A stretch of DNA of 64,000 bases from Neobacillus sp. CF12 (GCF_030348765.1 NZ_JAUCEU010000007.1:1730501-1794500), one strand, 5' to 3'; numbered from the stretch's first letter, positions 7,306-16,735 are shown. Notes: generated by a model not told the origin, from the letters alone. Translations and numbers: made by a program.

Positions 7306-8896
7306 CGTTCACATCCCCTATGCTTTTTGGAATCGCCACAGTGAAAATCGTACCTTCTCCCACATTAGATGAAAATGTGACATATCCACCTAAACTATTA
7401 ATTGCATTTTGAACTAGACTCAGTCCAATTCCGGCATTACTGTTCTTGTCCTTTGTGGTAAAGCCTTCTTTAAATATCTGGCCGTTATAATTACTATCTA
7501 TTCCTTTTCCATTATCTTCTACTTCAATAATTAACTCTTTACCAAGGTCGGTCAAAAATAGAGATACTCTTTTTTCCCCAGTATTATTTTCTATTACAGC
7601 TTCAAAAGCATTATTAACAAGGTTGCCAATAACGGTTACTAATAAATCTCTGCTGATTTCATATGGGATATCTTTAAAGCTGCTCTCTCTATCTATTATA
7701 AAATTAACTTTTAATTCGCTTGCTAGACTTACCTTTCCTAATATAAATCCTGCAATTATAGGATCGGGTATTTCCTTCATTAAAAATTGAATGAATCCTT
7801 GAGTGACATCCACTTCTTTTGAGATAAAATCAATGGCTTCTTTATAAGACCCCAGTTGAATCAAGCCTAGAAGGGTATAAAGACGATTGGAATATTCGTG
7901 GGTTTGAGCACGTAATCCTTCTGCATATGCTTTAACATGGGATAATTCCTGTAATAACTGGGCAAGCTCTGACTTATTACGCAAACTCGCGACAGCCCCA
8001 ATCACATAACCTTTCTTATTAAAAATCGGAATACGATTTGCCAAAAAAACGTCCCCAAATATCAAAATTTCCTTATCATATTCTGCCTGTCCATTTCGAA
8101 CTACTTCAAGAAGATTGGTATTTTCTATGACCTCTTCAATTCTTTTTCCACGGAGCAGTGTCTCATTTGGTACCCCTAAAATTTTATGAGCTGTTTCATT
8201 CACTACGGTGATCCGTCCATCGGTATCGATTGCAACAATCCCTTCATGAATAGACTCTAAAATGGCATGTTTCTCTTGGTACATCCAGGCAATTTCTTTT
8301 GGTTCTAGTCCAAACATCGCTTTTTTAATATTTAAAGAGATTAGTAATGCCGCTAGTAATCCCCCTATTAAAATAAGCAGTGTAGTAAAAAAGATTTTTT
8401 TCTGTATTTTTGAAACTTCCTTTTCAATATCCGTTTGGAGATAACCGACAGAAACAACCCCAATAACTTCTCCCTGGCTAAAGATAGGCGCTTTTCCCCG
8501 TAGAGACGGACCTAGAGTTCCGGTAGATTCTGAAATGACAGATTCTCCTTTAAAAACAAGATCATTATCTCCCCCCACCATTTTTTGTCCTAATCGTTTC
8601 GGATTGGGATGCGAATATCGGATTTCATTCGTATTCCCGATAACAATAAATTCTGCCCCAATCTGTTTACGAATTCTTTCTGCGATCGGCTGGATAGCAG
8701 CCGCAGGATTTTCCGCTTGAAATGCCTCCTTGATATCTGGCATATTTGCAATCGATTGGGCTACAGATAAGGCTTTAGAACCTATTTCATGTTTAAGATT
8801 GGTTTCCATCATATTTTTAAAAGTAACCTCAAAAATACCTCCGATTGAGATAATAAGAAGAAGAATAACTAGCATTAATTTCGAATGTAAACGCAC
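7271..8896 (-). CDS. CitS/DcuS-like sensor histidine kinase (system 2)
   Basis: About 541 aa: TM1 (MLVILLLIISIGGIF), a periplasm-facing Cache/PDC sensor with RYSHP and GTLGPSLRGKAP, TM2, PAS domain, phosphoacceptor His in LRAQTHEYSNRLY, and HATPase (NLVNNAFEAV, DNGKGID, GIGLSLVQNAI). I choose the GTG at 8896, which has GGAGG 7 nt upstream; an extension to 8977 would run back across the terminator of tctA. Only about 30 bp separate that terminator from the start codon, so transcription may come partly from read-through of tctCBA. It is the first gene of the kinase-regulator-kinase-regulator operon and presumably senses citrate or a related carboxylate. Confidence 0.9.
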   Translation of the reverse strand: MRLHSKLMLVILLLIISIGGIFEVTFKNMMETNLKHEIGSKALSVAQSIANMPDIKEAFQAENPAAAIQPIAERIRKQIGAEFIVIGNTNEIRYSHPNPKRLGQKMVGGDNDLVFKGESVISESTGTLGPSLRGKAPIFSQGEVIGVVSVGYLQTDIEKEVSKIQKKIFFTTLLILIGGLLAALLISLNIKKAMFGLEPKEIAWMYQEKHAILESIHEGIVAIDTDGRITVVNETAHKILGVPNETLLRGKRIEEVIENTNLLEVVRNGQAEYDKEILIFGDVFLANRIPIFNKKGYVIGAVASLRNKSELAQLLQELSHVKAYAEGLRAQTHEYSNRLYTLLGLIQLGSYKEAIDFISKEVDVTQGFIQFLMKEIPDPIIAGFILGKVSLASELKVNFIIDRESSFKDIPYEISRDLLVTVIGNLVNNAFEAVIENNTGEKRVSLFLTDLGKELIIEVEDNGKGIDSNYNGQIFKEGFTTKDKNSNAGIGLSLVQNAINSLGGYVTFSSNVGEGTIFTVAIPKSIGDVNDGEKGYRIVNY

Positions 8897-8925
8897 ACAA
8901 TCACCTCCATTCTTATTATAGTAAA

Positions 8926-8950
8926 AAAACTCCTTAAATAAAGGAGTTTT
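8926..8950 (-). terminator. Terminator between tctA and the sensor operon
   Basis: A perfect 10-bp stem (8926-8935 with 8941-8950) with a 5-nt loop is followed by a T run on the minus strand. It ends the tctCBA transcript, but with only 29 bp left before the kinase start it may be a partial terminator. Confidence 0.85.
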
Positions 8951-8966
8951 CGCATTATTAAAAAAA

Positions 8967-10493
8967 TTATCCTTCAATATTAATAATTACTTCTTTCCCT
9001 CTTTTTTTCATTAAGAACGGAATTAGCAGCCAAAGGAAAGTAATGATAAGAAAGACAAGTGAAATTGGTCGGGTAAAAAATACACTAAAATCTCCATTAG
9101 ATATTGTTAAAGCTCTTCGTAAATTATTCTCAACCATGGGGCCTAATACCAACCCAAGAACTAGCGGTGCGATTGGATAATCGTTTTTGCTTAAGAAATA
9201 GCCAAGGAGTCCACATACCAATAAAAGTAAAAGATCGTTCGTTGATACTTGGACCGCATACACACCAAAAATCGAGATGGCTATAATCATAGGTATCAAG
9301 AATTGTTTTGGTGTTTGAATAATTTTCGCAAACACTTTAACTAGCGGGAGATTTAAAATTAAAAGCATGATGTTCCCGATAAACATACTGGCAATCAGTC
9401 CCCAAGCTACTTGAGGATGATCTTCAAATAATAACGGCCCCGGCTGGACGTTATACATCATCAGGGCTCCCATTAAAATAGCCGTAGTCCCTGAACCAGG
9501 AATACCTAATGTTAATAATGGGATCATCGCTCCCCCTGATGCCGCGTTATTCGCTGATTCTGGTGCCGCAACCCCTGCAATCGTTCCTGTTCCAAACTTT
9601 GAAGGCGTTTTTGAAATCTTTTTTTCAAGAATATAGGAAAAGAAAGAAGCAAGAGTCGCTCCCGCGCCCGGTAAAATTCCTATAAAGAAACCTAAGATCG
9701 AACCTCGGGCAATTGGTCCTGCAGATTCTTTTAGTTCAGCTTTTGATGGAAGTAAATTATTTATCTTTGCAATCTCGTTATCTTCCTCTTCTTTTTCCAA
9801 AATGGTCTTAAAAACCTCACCAACTGCAAACAACCCAACAGCAATCGTTAAAAACTCAATTCCCTGATACAACCATGGAACATTAAAGGTAAATCTGGCA
9901 ATACCAGATACGTTGTCGATTCCAATCGTACCAAGTAATAAACCGAAAACAGTCATAATTAATGCTTTTGTTACCGATTTTCCAGCTAAACCACTGACAG
10001 CCCCCAGCCCTAATAGCATTAAGGAAAAATATTCTGCCGGCCCAAATTTCAGCGCTACTGCTGATAATGGTTTTGCTAATGCAATCAATGCCACAAGGGT
10101 AAAAATGCCCGCCACAAAAGAACCGATTGCCGCAATGGATAAGGCACTTCCTGCTCTTCCTTTTATGGCCATCTGGTAACCGTCCAATGTCGTAACGACA
10201 GAGGAGGATTCTCCTGGAGTATTTAATAGAATGGAAGTGGTAGAGCCGCCATACATCGCTCCATAATAGACTCCAGCAAGCAAAATGAGCGCGCTCGTTG
10301 CTGCCTGTTCTGGCGGGAGGCCGCCTGTAATAGAAGCCGTTACTGGAATGAGAAGGGCTACCCCACTCATCGGTCCAATTCCAGGAAGTACACCAACAGC
10401 GGTCCCTATTAGGACCCCAACAAAAGCAAAAATGATATTATACCAAATAAGTGCTGTTCCCAATCCCTGAAATAAATAATCGAGTGTACTCAT
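8967..10493 (-). CDS. tctA: Tripartite tricarboxylate transporter large permease TctA
   Basis: This 508-aa protein has about 12 membrane segments and the TctA hallmarks GVLPGIGPMSGVALLIP near the N-terminus, YGGSTTSILLNTPGESSSV, and a second LPGAGATLASFFSY repeat. It is the large membrane subunit of a TTT importer, which uses an ion gradient with an extracytoplasmic TctC receptor to bring in citrate-type tricarboxylates. The ATG at 10493 has AAAGGAG 8 nt upstream. It is the last gene of tctCBA, 34 nt after tctB, and is followed by a strong terminator. The two-component system just downstream is the likely inducer. Confidence 0.95.
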   Translation of the reverse strand: MSTLDYLFQGLGTALIWYNIIFAFVGVLIGTAVGVLPGIGPMSGVALLIPVTASITGGLPPEQAATSALILLAGVYYGAMYGGSTTSILLNTPGESSSVVTTLDGYQMAIKGRAGSALSIAAIGSFVAGIFTLVALIALAKPLSAVALKFGPAEYFSLMLLGLGAVSGLAGKSVTKALIMTVFGLLLGTIGIDNVSGIARFTFNVPWLYQGIEFLTIAVGLFAVGEVFKTILEKEEEDNEIAKINNLLPSKAELKESAGPIARGSILGFFIGILPGAGATLASFFSYILEKKISKTPSKFGTGTIAGVAAPESANNAASGGAMIPLLTLGIPGSGTTAILMGALMMYNVQPGPLLFEDHPQVAWGLIASMFIGNIMLLILNLPLVKVFAKIIQTPKQFLIPMIIAISIFGVYAVQVSTNDLLLLLVCGLLGYFLSKNDYPIAPLVLGLVLGPMVENNLRRALTISNGDFSVFFTRPISLVFLIITFLWLLIPFLMKKRGKEVIINIEG

Positions 10494-10527
10494 GCATCAA
10501 TCTCCTTTCTAAAAGCTCCCTAGTTGA

Positions 10528-10983
10528 CTATAAAAACCAAATTGGCCAGTCTGGCAGAGTACCTTTTAAAACCTCTACATATAAAAAATAAACAAGTCCT
10601 GAAAAACAAGCAGAGATGATAAGGGATAAAATCACTTTTGAACGTTCCATCGTTTGAAAACAAACAAATAAAAATAGAAATGTAGAGATGACATACCCTA
10701 TCGTTTCCAACGTTAAAATATAAACCAAGGTACCCGAAAAAATGATTATGAAAGGCTTGTACTGCAATTTTTCATTCGATCCCTGTTGATTCTTCGTGAT
10801 GAATGTTTCATAAAATAATCGGATACTTAATAAAACAAGTGCACTGCCAAGAATCAATGGAAATATGTCAGGACCAACTGCACTTCCATAGGAAGAACTT
10901 CCAAGACTCTTACTCCCAATGATAAAAAGAACACCTACAGCAAGAAACAATACAGATGCAATGTGATCGAATTTTAATGCCAT
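10528..10983 (-). CDS. tctB: Tripartite tricarboxylate transporter small permease TctB
   Basis: A 151-aa protein with four predicted membrane helices, typical of the small TctB subunit. It contains the SYGSAVGPDIFPLILGSALV segment that follows the first helix in this family. The ATG at 10983 has AGGGGG 9 nt upstream. It lies between tctC and tctA in the usual order C-B-A. A hairpin just upstream (11001-11036) probably lowers expression of tctBA relative to the binding protein. Confidence 0.9.
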   Translation of the reverse strand: MALKFDHIASVLFLAVGVLFIIGSKSLGSSSYGSAVGPDIFPLILGSALVLLSIRLFYETFITKNQQGSNEKLQYKPFIIIFSGTLVYILTLETIGYVISTFLFLFVCFQTMERSKVILSLIISACFSGLVYFLYVEVLKGTLPDWPIWFL

Positions 10984-11000
10984 TCGTAATCCCCCTTCTA

Positions 11001-11036
11001 AAAAAAATTTGAGGAAGGAGAGAGTTAACTCCTTCC
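11001..11036 (-). terminator. Attenuating hairpin between tctC and tctB
   Basis: An 8-bp stem (11013-11020 with 11029-11036) is followed by a T-rich stretch on the minus strand. Placed between a binding-protein gene and its permeases, it likely sets their different expression levels. Confidence 0.7.
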
Positions 11037-11044
11037 CGTATTTT

Positions 11045-12076
11045 TTACTTTTGCATTCCTAATGCTGTTAATAATTGCTGAACTTGGCTTTCTTGCTCTT
11101 CTAAAAACTTTTTGAAATCAGAACTATTTCTATACTCCAATTCCCAGCCTTGCGTCTCTACTTCTTTTTTCCACTCAGGAGAATTAACGAGCTTATCAAT
11201 GGCTTGTTCCCAATATGTTTTGGCTTCTTTTGACATTTTTTCCGGTCCAAAAACCCCGCGCCAAATCGTAAACTCTGCATCGACACCCTGTTCTTTTGCA
11301 GTTGGAACATCTTTAAAATCACCCGCTAAACGCTCGTCTGAGGTAATCGCCAACACGCGTACCTTACCCGCCTTTAAAAATTCTTTAACACTTGATGCAT
11401 CGGTACCGATTACATCTGCGTTCCCGCCAAGCAGTGCCGTAATCGCTTCACCACCCCCATCATAGGAAACGTATTTAACTTTTGTTGGATCCACCCCATA
11501 TTTATAAGCCGGGAGAATGGAAATTAAATGGTCCATGGATCCTGGAGCAGAACCACCTGCAAATGTTAGTTTACTAGGATCTTTCTTTACCTCTTCCAAA
11601 ACTGATTTTAAGTCTGTGAATTTGGAATCCGCTTTTACAACAATTGCCCCGAAATCTTTTGTCAGTTGCGCCAATGGCGTTGTATTTTTAAAGCCATATG
11701 GACTGTTTCCTTCTTTTTTCAGATTGTTAATAACAATCGGTGGTGAATTGACAAAGAGCATGTTATTATTTTCAACTTGTTGAGTAGCGTATTCAGCCAT
11801 AAAGACAGCACCGCCGCCACCTGGCTTATTCTCTACTGTTAAAGGCTGTTCGACCACTTTCATTTCACTTAGCACTTTTGTAAACGCGCGTGCGGTTAAA
11901 TCCCAGCCACCCCCTGCCCCTGATGGTGCCACGACTGTAATTGCTTTCGTAGGATAGCCAGTACTTTCTTCCTTCTTACCTGGGCTTGCTGTTTCTTTAC
12001 TGCTGCTACAAGCACCAAGGCTTAATGCCAATGCTCCTGCACATAATACTGCTGAAACTTTTTTAATAGAAAACAT
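11045..12076 (-). CDS. tctC: Tricarboxylate-binding lipoprotein TctC
   Basis: The 343-aa product starts MFSIKKVSAVLCAGALALSL and has a lipobox (LGAC) that anchors it outside the membrane. The mature part is a Bug/TctC-type solute receptor, with the motif YPTKAITVVAPSGAGGGWDLTARAF and a second carboxylate-binding loop near GGSAPGSMDH. It delivers tricarboxylate to TctAB. The ATG at 12076 has AAGGGGG about 8 nt upstream; longer frames would enter the promoter. Its upstream region carries the box shared with CitMHS and a cre site close to the start codon, so the whole import operon seems induced by carboxylates and repressed by CcpA. Confidence 0.93.
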   Translation of the reverse strand: MFSIKKVSAVLCAGALALSLGACSSSKETASPGKKEESTGYPTKAITVVAPSGAGGGWDLTARAFTKVLSEMKVVEQPLTVENKPGGGGAVFMAEYATQQVENNNMLFVNSPPIVINNLKKEGNSPYGFKNTTPLAQLTKDFGAIVVKADSKFTDLKSVLEEVKKDPSKLTFAGGSAPGSMDHLISILPAYKYGVDPTKVKYVSYDGGGEAITALLGGNADVIGTDASSVKEFLKAGKVRVLAITSDERLAGDFKDVPTAKEQGVDAEFTIWRGVFGPEKMSKEAKTYWEQAIDKLVNSPEWKKEVETQGWELEYRNSSDFKKFLEEQESQVQQLLTALGMQK

Positions 12077-12089
12077 TTTTATTCCCCCT

Positions 12090-12103
12090 TGTAAACGTTT
12101 TCT
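12090..12103 (-). promoter_or_regulatory. cre site (CcpA) in the tctC leader
   Basis: TGTAAACGTTTTCT matches cre (TGWAANCGNTNWCA) except the last base. It lies downstream of the putative -10 (TATAAT, 12140-12135), just above the ribosome binding site, so CcpA could act as a roadblock. Confidence 0.7.
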
Positions 12104-12134
12104 TAATTTTACAAAATTTTTGACTATTTTATAG

Positions 12135-12198
12135 ATTATACATTTAAACAGCATTAAAAACGTATTAACCATTTTGTTCATTTTGTTCACGAAAAGGG
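12135..12198 (-). promoter_or_regulatory. tctC promoter with tandem TTTTGTTCA box
   Basis: A perfect -10 (TATAAT, 12140-12135) has no recognisable -35. Upstream, 12171-12198 holds two TTTTGTTCA repeats in tandem plus a GAAAAGGG block, closely matching 4171-4196 upstream of CitMHS at the same distance from the -10. This is the pattern of a promoter switched on by a response regulator. Confidence 0.6.
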
Positions 12199-12209
12199 AA
12201 ATCTCCATA

Positions 12210-12247
12210 TAAAAAAGCTTGTAGACTTAGAATTTTGTCTACAAGCT
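12210..12247 (-). terminator. Terminator of the pseudouridine operon
   Basis: A perfect 11-bp stem (12216-12226 with 12237-12247) is followed by TTTTTT on the minus strand. It ends the bmp-psuK-psuG transcript before the tctC promoter. Confidence 0.9.
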
Positions 12248-12267
12248 AAAAAGGTTGTTTAATATTC

Positions 12268-13176
12268 TTATTTATTAAAGCTTACAGCTATTTTTGCCCC
12301 AACCACTGCGTTATTTTTTACTAAAGCAATGTTTGCATCCAAGCTTTTTCCTTCTGTTAACTCTTTTACTTTTCCTAGTAAAAATGGTGTTACATTCTTA
12401 CCAGAGATATGTTTTTCTTCTGCCTCTTTTAATGCAGATTCAATGACATTCGTAATAACTTTCTCATCCATCGCAAATTCTTCAGGAATTGGGTTGGCAA
12501 TAACGGCTCCACCTTTTAGGTTTAGATCCCATTTAACTTTTAAAGTAGAAGCGATTGTTTCTACATCGTCTGCACGGACGTTTACTTCGAATTCACTTTT
12601 ACGCGTATAGAAGGCAGGAAGGACATCGGTTTGATAGCCAATGACTGGTACGCCTTTTGTTTCAAGATATTCCATCGTTAAACCTAAGTCTAAGATTGAT
12701 TTCGCTCCGGCACAAATGACAGCTACGTTGGTTTGTCCTAATTCTTCAAGGTCCGCTGAGATATCCATCGTGTTCTCTGCTCCTCTGTGTGCACCGCCAA
12801 TTCCACCGGTTACAAAGATATGAATTCCAGCTGCTTCTGCACAAATCATCGTTGCAGCAACCGTAGTTGCACCCAATTTCTTTGTCGCAATTAAATAAGC
12901 TAAATCACGTCTAGAGGCTTTTGCTACATCTGAACTTTTACCGAACATTTCTAATTCTTCTTCGGATAGTCCGATTTTAATTTTTCCATCCACGATGGCA
13001 ATTGTCGCTGGAACTGCTCCATTATCGCGGATAATTTGTTCCACTTCGCGTGCTGTTTGAACGTTTTGTGGATAAGGCATACCGTGAGAAATAATCGTAG
13101 ATTCTAAGGCAACAATTGGCTGTCCTTGTTCTTTTGCAATACGTACTTCTTCTGATAATTCAATATATTGATTCAT
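12268..13176 (-). CDS. psuG: Pseudouridine-5'-phosphate glycosidase PsuG
   Basis: The 302-aa protein belongs to the PsuG (YeiN/IndA) family. It splits pseudouridine 5'-phosphate into uracil and ribose 5-phosphate in the cytosol. Family motifs are [17 protein letters not shown] at the N-terminus, the GATTVAATM segment, [12 protein letters not shown] and a C-terminal [22 protein letters not shown]. Its length is normal. The ATG overlaps the psuK stop as ATGA, with GGAGG inside the end of psuK, so translation is coupled. Together with psuK and the binding lipoprotein it forms a scavenging pathway for this RNA-derived nucleoside. Confidence 0.95.
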   Translation of the reverse strand: MNQYIELSEEVRIAKEQGQPIVALESTIISHGMPYPQNVQTAREVEQIIRDNGAVPATIAIVDGKIKIGLSEEELEMFGKSSDVAKASRRDLAYLIATKKLGATTVAATMICAEAAGIHIFVTGGIGGAHRGAENTMDISADLEELGQTNVAVICAGAKSILDLGLTMEYLETKGVPVIGYQTDVLPAFYTRKSEFEVNVRADDVETIASTLKVKWDLNLKGGAVIANPIPEEFAMDEKVITNVIESALKEAEEKHISGKNVTPFLLGKVKELTEGKSLDANIALVKNNAVVGAKIAVSFNK

Positions 13177-14282
13177 AATAATTCCTCCATGTCTTTTTGT
13201 AATTGAACTGCGGATAATTCTTGCCGGACTGTATAAGGAGATTGCAATGTTTTTGAAGCATTCATACTTCCAGCCTTGGCAATTTCGTTTAGTGTCTTAC
13301 CCTCTAACCATGAGTAAATAACGGCGGAGGAAAACGCATCTCCCGCTCCCGTTACATCCACAACTTCTTTAACTTCAATAGAAGGAACATGAAAGATTCC
13401 CTCTTCCTTATTCCCAACCATTGAGCCTTTTTTTCCATTGGTTATCACCACATTAGAAATCCCTAATGAAAGCCATTTATCAATCGCATTTTTCCATTCC
13501 TCTTCATTTCCGATTGCTATATTAAAGTAAGTTTCAGATTCATCTCGGTTGGTGATGAGCCAGGTAACACCATCTAAATCATCGGGTAATCGACTCATCT
13601 TTGGTGATGAAACGGGTATGAGAACAATCGGTAAATGATGATTTTTAGCGAATTGACACAAGAATTGGATGGTTTCTTTTGGACAGTTTAAATCGACGAT
13701 AATACATTTTGATCGGCTTAAAAGTGAATCATTTTTTAAAAGTAAGTCAGGTGTGATTGCCTCATACACTTCCATATCCGCTAACGCGATAATTAATTCT
13801 CCGTTAACATCTAATACAGCCGTATAGGAACCTGTTGATTTTTCAGGAAATTGGGTCACCGTATCCAAGTTCATGTAAAGAGAGGATGATTCTGCAATGA
13901 ATGACCAATCGCTATCAAGCCCGCTTGTGGATATTAGTGACACTTCCATCCCAAGCCTCCCAAGGTTTTCGGCAATATTTCGCGCCACCCCGCCTGCATT
14001 TTGAGTGGTGTATATGGGATTAGAAGTTCCTAACTGAGCTTTCTCTTTAACATGAAATTTACGGTCTATATTTGCCCCGCCGATACAAATAACAGGTTGA
14101 GTTTCACTTAAAATATAAGCCCTGCCTAATATATTTCCCTTTTTAATTAAACCGGAAATCAAATTTGCGATAGAAGGACGAGATAATCCTAATATTTCCG
14201 CGAGCTCTTGTTGAGAAACGTAAGGATTCTTACGTATTAAATCCAAAATTATTTGTTCTTTTTCATTCATTTTTTCAGGCAT
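13173..14282 (-). CDS. psuK: Pseudouridine kinase PsuK with N-terminal HTH
   Basis: About 369 aa. Residues 1-60 form a winged helix-turn-helix ([21 protein letters not shown]), followed by a PfkB-family sugar kinase with the ATP-site signature [14 protein letters not shown]. PsuK phosphorylates pseudouridine to the 5'-phosphate used by PsuG. An HTH fused to a PfkB kinase is common for PsuK-type enzymes in Firmicutes and may let the kinase regulate its own operon. The ATG at 14282 is preferred (GGGTG 9 nt upstream); a GTG at 14294 is also possible. It sits between the BMP lipoprotein and psuG. Confidence 0.88.
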   Translation of the reverse strand: MPEKMNEKEQIILDLIRKNPYVSQQELAEILGLSRPSIANLISGLIKKGNILGRAYILSETQPVICIGGANIDRKFHVKEKAQLGTSNPIYTTQNAGGVARNIAENLGRLGMEVSLISTSGLDSDWSFIAESSSLYMNLDTVTQFPEKSTGSYTAVLDVNGELIIALADMEVYEAITPDLLLKNDSLLSRSKCIIVDLNCPKETIQFLCQFAKNHHLPIVLIPVSSPKMSRLPDDLDGVTWLITNRDESETYFNIAIGNEEEWKNAIDKWLSLGISNVVITNGKKGSMVGNKEEGIFHVPSIEVKEVVDVTGAGDAFSSAVIYSWLEGKTLNEIAKAGSMNASKTLQSPYTVRQELSAVQLQKDMEELL

Positions 14283-14316
14283 AAAATCACGCACCCATTA
14301 CACTGATTTTCACTAC

Positions 14317-15390
14317 TTATTGTGGATTAAAGGTGTTCAATTCTTCCCTTGTTTCAGGAACTTTTACCGTACCTGATTTAATCTTTTCAACCCATTCATT
14401 AACGGATGCATCAATCTCTGCTTTGTTTGCGGCATTTGCATTAATAGCTGCTAAGCCAACACCGTCTTCTGCTAAACCGAATAATGCCACTTCACCACCA
14501 GGGAAATTACCCTCTTTTGTTTTAGTCGCAAGATTCTTTACCGCTACATCCACTCGTTTTAATGCTGAAGTAAGAACAACATCTGGCCCCATGTCAGCTT
14601 GGTCACGGTCTACACCAATCACCCAAAAATCTTTGTCAGGATCGTTCGTCTTTCTATCATTGGCTTCCTTGAATATACCGACACCCGTTGCACCTGATGC
14701 GTGGAAGAGGACGTCTGCTCCTGAAGAATACATTTTCGAAGCGATTGCTTGTCCAACTTCAGCCTTGTCAAATGCCCCTGCATATTGAACATCCACTTTC
14801 ACCTCTGGTTTAGCCGCTTTCACACCAGCTATGAAACCAAGTTCGAACCGTTCAACAACCGGAATTTCCATACCGCCAATAAAACCAATATGGTTAGACT
14901 TTGTTGTTTTCGCCGCTGCTATACCAGCAAGGAATCCTGCTTCCTGTTCTTTGAAGAGAATACTTGCAACGTTTGGCAGTTTTACTTCAGCATCAACGAT
15001 AGCAAATTTAGCATCTTTTTGTTGATTGGCAATCTCCTCAACGGCTGCAGGCATTAAGAATCCAATCGCGTATACTAAGTCAAATCCTTCCCTTACGAGC
15101 CTATTTAAGTTTGTTGTATAATCGGCATCCGAATTGGATTGAAGGTAGTCATAGCCATCTTTACCTTTTTGCAAGCCATTTTCATTGCCGAAATTCTCAA
15201 GACCTTCCCATGAAGACTGGTTAAATGATTTGTCATCAACACCACCGATATCAGTTACCATTGCTACAGAGAAATTATTTTTACTATCTGCACCTTTGGC
15301 TGTACTCTCATCACTTTTCCCACAAGCTCCTAATAGTGTACCTGCTGCAAGAACAAGTGCCAGTCCCATTCCAACATTACGTTTCTTCAA
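14317..15390 (-). CDS. BMP-family nucleoside-binding lipoprotein
   Basis: A 357-aa lipoprotein: signal MKKRNVGMGLALVLAAGTLL with lipobox LGAC, then a BMP/PnrA-like periplasmic-binding fold (DIGGVDDKSFNQSSWEGLENF, HASGATGVGIF, VIGVDRDQADMGPD). The family binds purine and pyrimidine nucleosides for ABC importers. The start is TTG at 15390 with AAGGGGG 9 nt upstream, in frame with the signal peptide. It is first in the operon with psuK and psuG, so its ligand is probably pseudouridine. No ABC ATPase or permease lies nearby, so it must use transporter subunits encoded elsewhere. Confidence 0.9.
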   Translation of the reverse strand: MKKRNVGMGLALVLAAGTLLGACGKSDESTAKGADSKNNFSVAMVTDIGGVDDKSFNQSSWEGLENFGNENGLQKGKDGYDYLQSNSDADYTTNLNRLVREGFDLVYAIGFLMPAAVEEIANQQKDAKFAIVDAEVKLPNVASILFKEQEAGFLAGIAAAKTTKSNHIGFIGGMEIPVVERFELGFIAGVKAAKPEVKVDVQYAGAFDKAEVGQAIASKMYSSGADVLFHASGATGVGIFKEANDRKTNDPDKDFWVIGVDRDQADMGPDVVLTSALKRVDVAVKNLATKTKEGNFPGGEVALFGLAEDGVGLAAINANAANKAEIDASVNEWVEKIKSGTVKVPETREELNTFNPQ

Positions 15391-15453
15391 AATAAGTTCC
15401 CCCTTATGATGTCGTGATATAAACTTTTGTTTAAAATTAAAACTTATGTTTAT

Positions 15454-15482
15454 ATATTACCTCTATTTTGAGATGTGGTCAA
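15454..15482 (-). promoter_or_regulatory. Sigma-A promoter of the pseudouridine operon
   Basis: On the minus strand TTGACC (15482-15477), a 17-bp spacer and TAATAT (15459-15454) form a good vegetative promoter about 65 bp upstream of the BMP start codon. No clear operator was seen. Confidence 0.65.
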
Positions 15483-15679
15483 CTCATTTTGTTTAAATCG
15501 TACATCTTTTAAAAGAATGTAAAAAAATAACGACATGTTAGCACCACCTGAGGTACTGTAGTGATGCCTGATAAAATTTTTTTCTAGGTCAGTATGGAGG
15601 CTAATTTTCCTTTTTTACTATATAATTGGTTCTAAAATATTTATGAGTCTTTATACACATAATAAGAGGAGCTTTTTTT

Positions 15680-16591
15680 ATGAATCAGGAATTTCTATAT
15701 ATTATTATCATCATTGCCTTCGGGTATCTATTAAAGAAGTTAAATATATTACAAGAAAAAGACGGAGAAGTGATTTCAAAAATTATTTTTAAAATCACGC
15801 TTCCCGCCTTAGTTCTTGTAACCTTCGATTCAGTAAAAATAGAAACATCTCTAATATTGTTACCCGTAATTGTCCTTGTTTATGGAATCATTACCGCATT
15901 GCTAGGCTTATTCTTTTTTAAAAATGAAGAAAGAGAGCTTAAGGGCTCTCTTCTCATGCTTTCTTCCGGATTTAATGTTGGCTTATTCGCATTTCCATTA
16001 GTTTATGCCATTTGGGGCATAGAGGGGTTAACCTATTTCAGTATGTTCGATGTGGGAGCATCGTTTGTTGTCTTTGGAATTTCTTTTATTTTAGGGAGTT
16101 ATTTTTCAGCAGAAGGTCTTACTCTTAATCCATTGGAAATTCTAAAAAAACTGTGCAAGTCTATTCCGTTAATGACTTACATTATTGCTAGTATTTTGAA
16201 TTTTAGCCACATCCAATTACCAGATACGATTATTAATGTTGCCAGTACAATCTCAGGAGCAAATATACCATTATCATTGTTATTATTAGGACTCTTCTTA
16301 AATTTTAAGTTTGACAAACAATTCATTAAGCCGATGTTGAAATTTTTAACTTTCCGGTATGGTTTAGGTCTTACCGTTGGTTTAGTCTTATACTTTATCC
16401 TTCCATACGATATCATGCTTCGATCTACCATTCTGATAGGATTGTTACTTCCTGTTGCAGCATCAGCCTTAACATTTGCAGTTGAATTTAGATATAGCAG
16501 CACCAGTACCCGTTTCATTGCTACTATGTCAAATATTACGATATTAGTTAGTATTGTTATTTTATATATTTTTGCGAATTTTATCCTGTAA
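15680..16591 (+). CDS. AEC (auxin efflux carrier) family permease
   Basis: This 303-aa membrane protein with about ten helices is a second AEC-family carrier, only distantly similar to the one at 1613-2536. The start has AGAGGAG about 9 nt upstream, and a -10-like TATAAT lies at 15621-15626. It transcribes away from the pseudouridine operon. Members move organic acids or other small anions; the substrate here is not evident. The next gene is also a transporter but seems to have its own promoter. Confidence 0.85.
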   Translation: MNQEFLYIIIIIAFGYLLKKLNILQEKDGEVISKIIFKITLPALVLVTFDSVKIETSLILLPVIVLVYGIITALLGLFFFKNEERELKGSLLMLSSGFNVGLFAFPLVYAIWGIEGLTYFSMFDVGASFVVFGISFILGSYFSAEGLTLNPLEILKKLCKSIPLMTYIIASILNFSHIQLPDTIINVASTISGANIPLSLLLLGLFLNFKFDKQFIKPMLKFLTFRYGLGLTVGLVLYFILPYDIMLRSTILIGLLLPVAASALTFAVEFRYSSTSTRFIATMSNITILVSIVILYIFANFIL

Positions 16592-16600
16592 ACCTTTTTA

Positions 16601-16629
16601 TTGACTTTCTTAATAAATCGGTTTAATAT
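16601..16629 (+). promoter_or_regulatory. Promoter of the EamA gene leader
   Basis: TTGACT (16601-16606), a 17-bp spacer and TAATAT (16624-16629) form a plausible vegetative promoter. Transcription would begin near 16636 and give a 130-nt leader before the EamA start. Confidence 0.5.
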
Positions 16630-16678
16630 AACAAAAGTAAATTGAATCATAAAAAAATCATTTGTTCGTGGACTTTTC

Positions 16679-16735
16679 TAGAGATCATTCTCTATTTTCG
16701 CCACACAGCTAAATCTAGAGCTGTGTGGCTTTTTT
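16679..16735 (+). terminator. Leader hairpins with terminator ahead of EamA gene
   Basis: A 6-bp stem hairpin (TAGAGA/TCTCTA, 16679-16694) is followed by an 11-bp perfect stem (16700-16710 with 16719-16729) and TTTTTT. The terminator ends only about 30 nt before the EamA start codon. It may simply end the AEC transcript, or it may act as an attenuator or riboswitch expression platform for the EamA gene. Confidence 0.7.
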
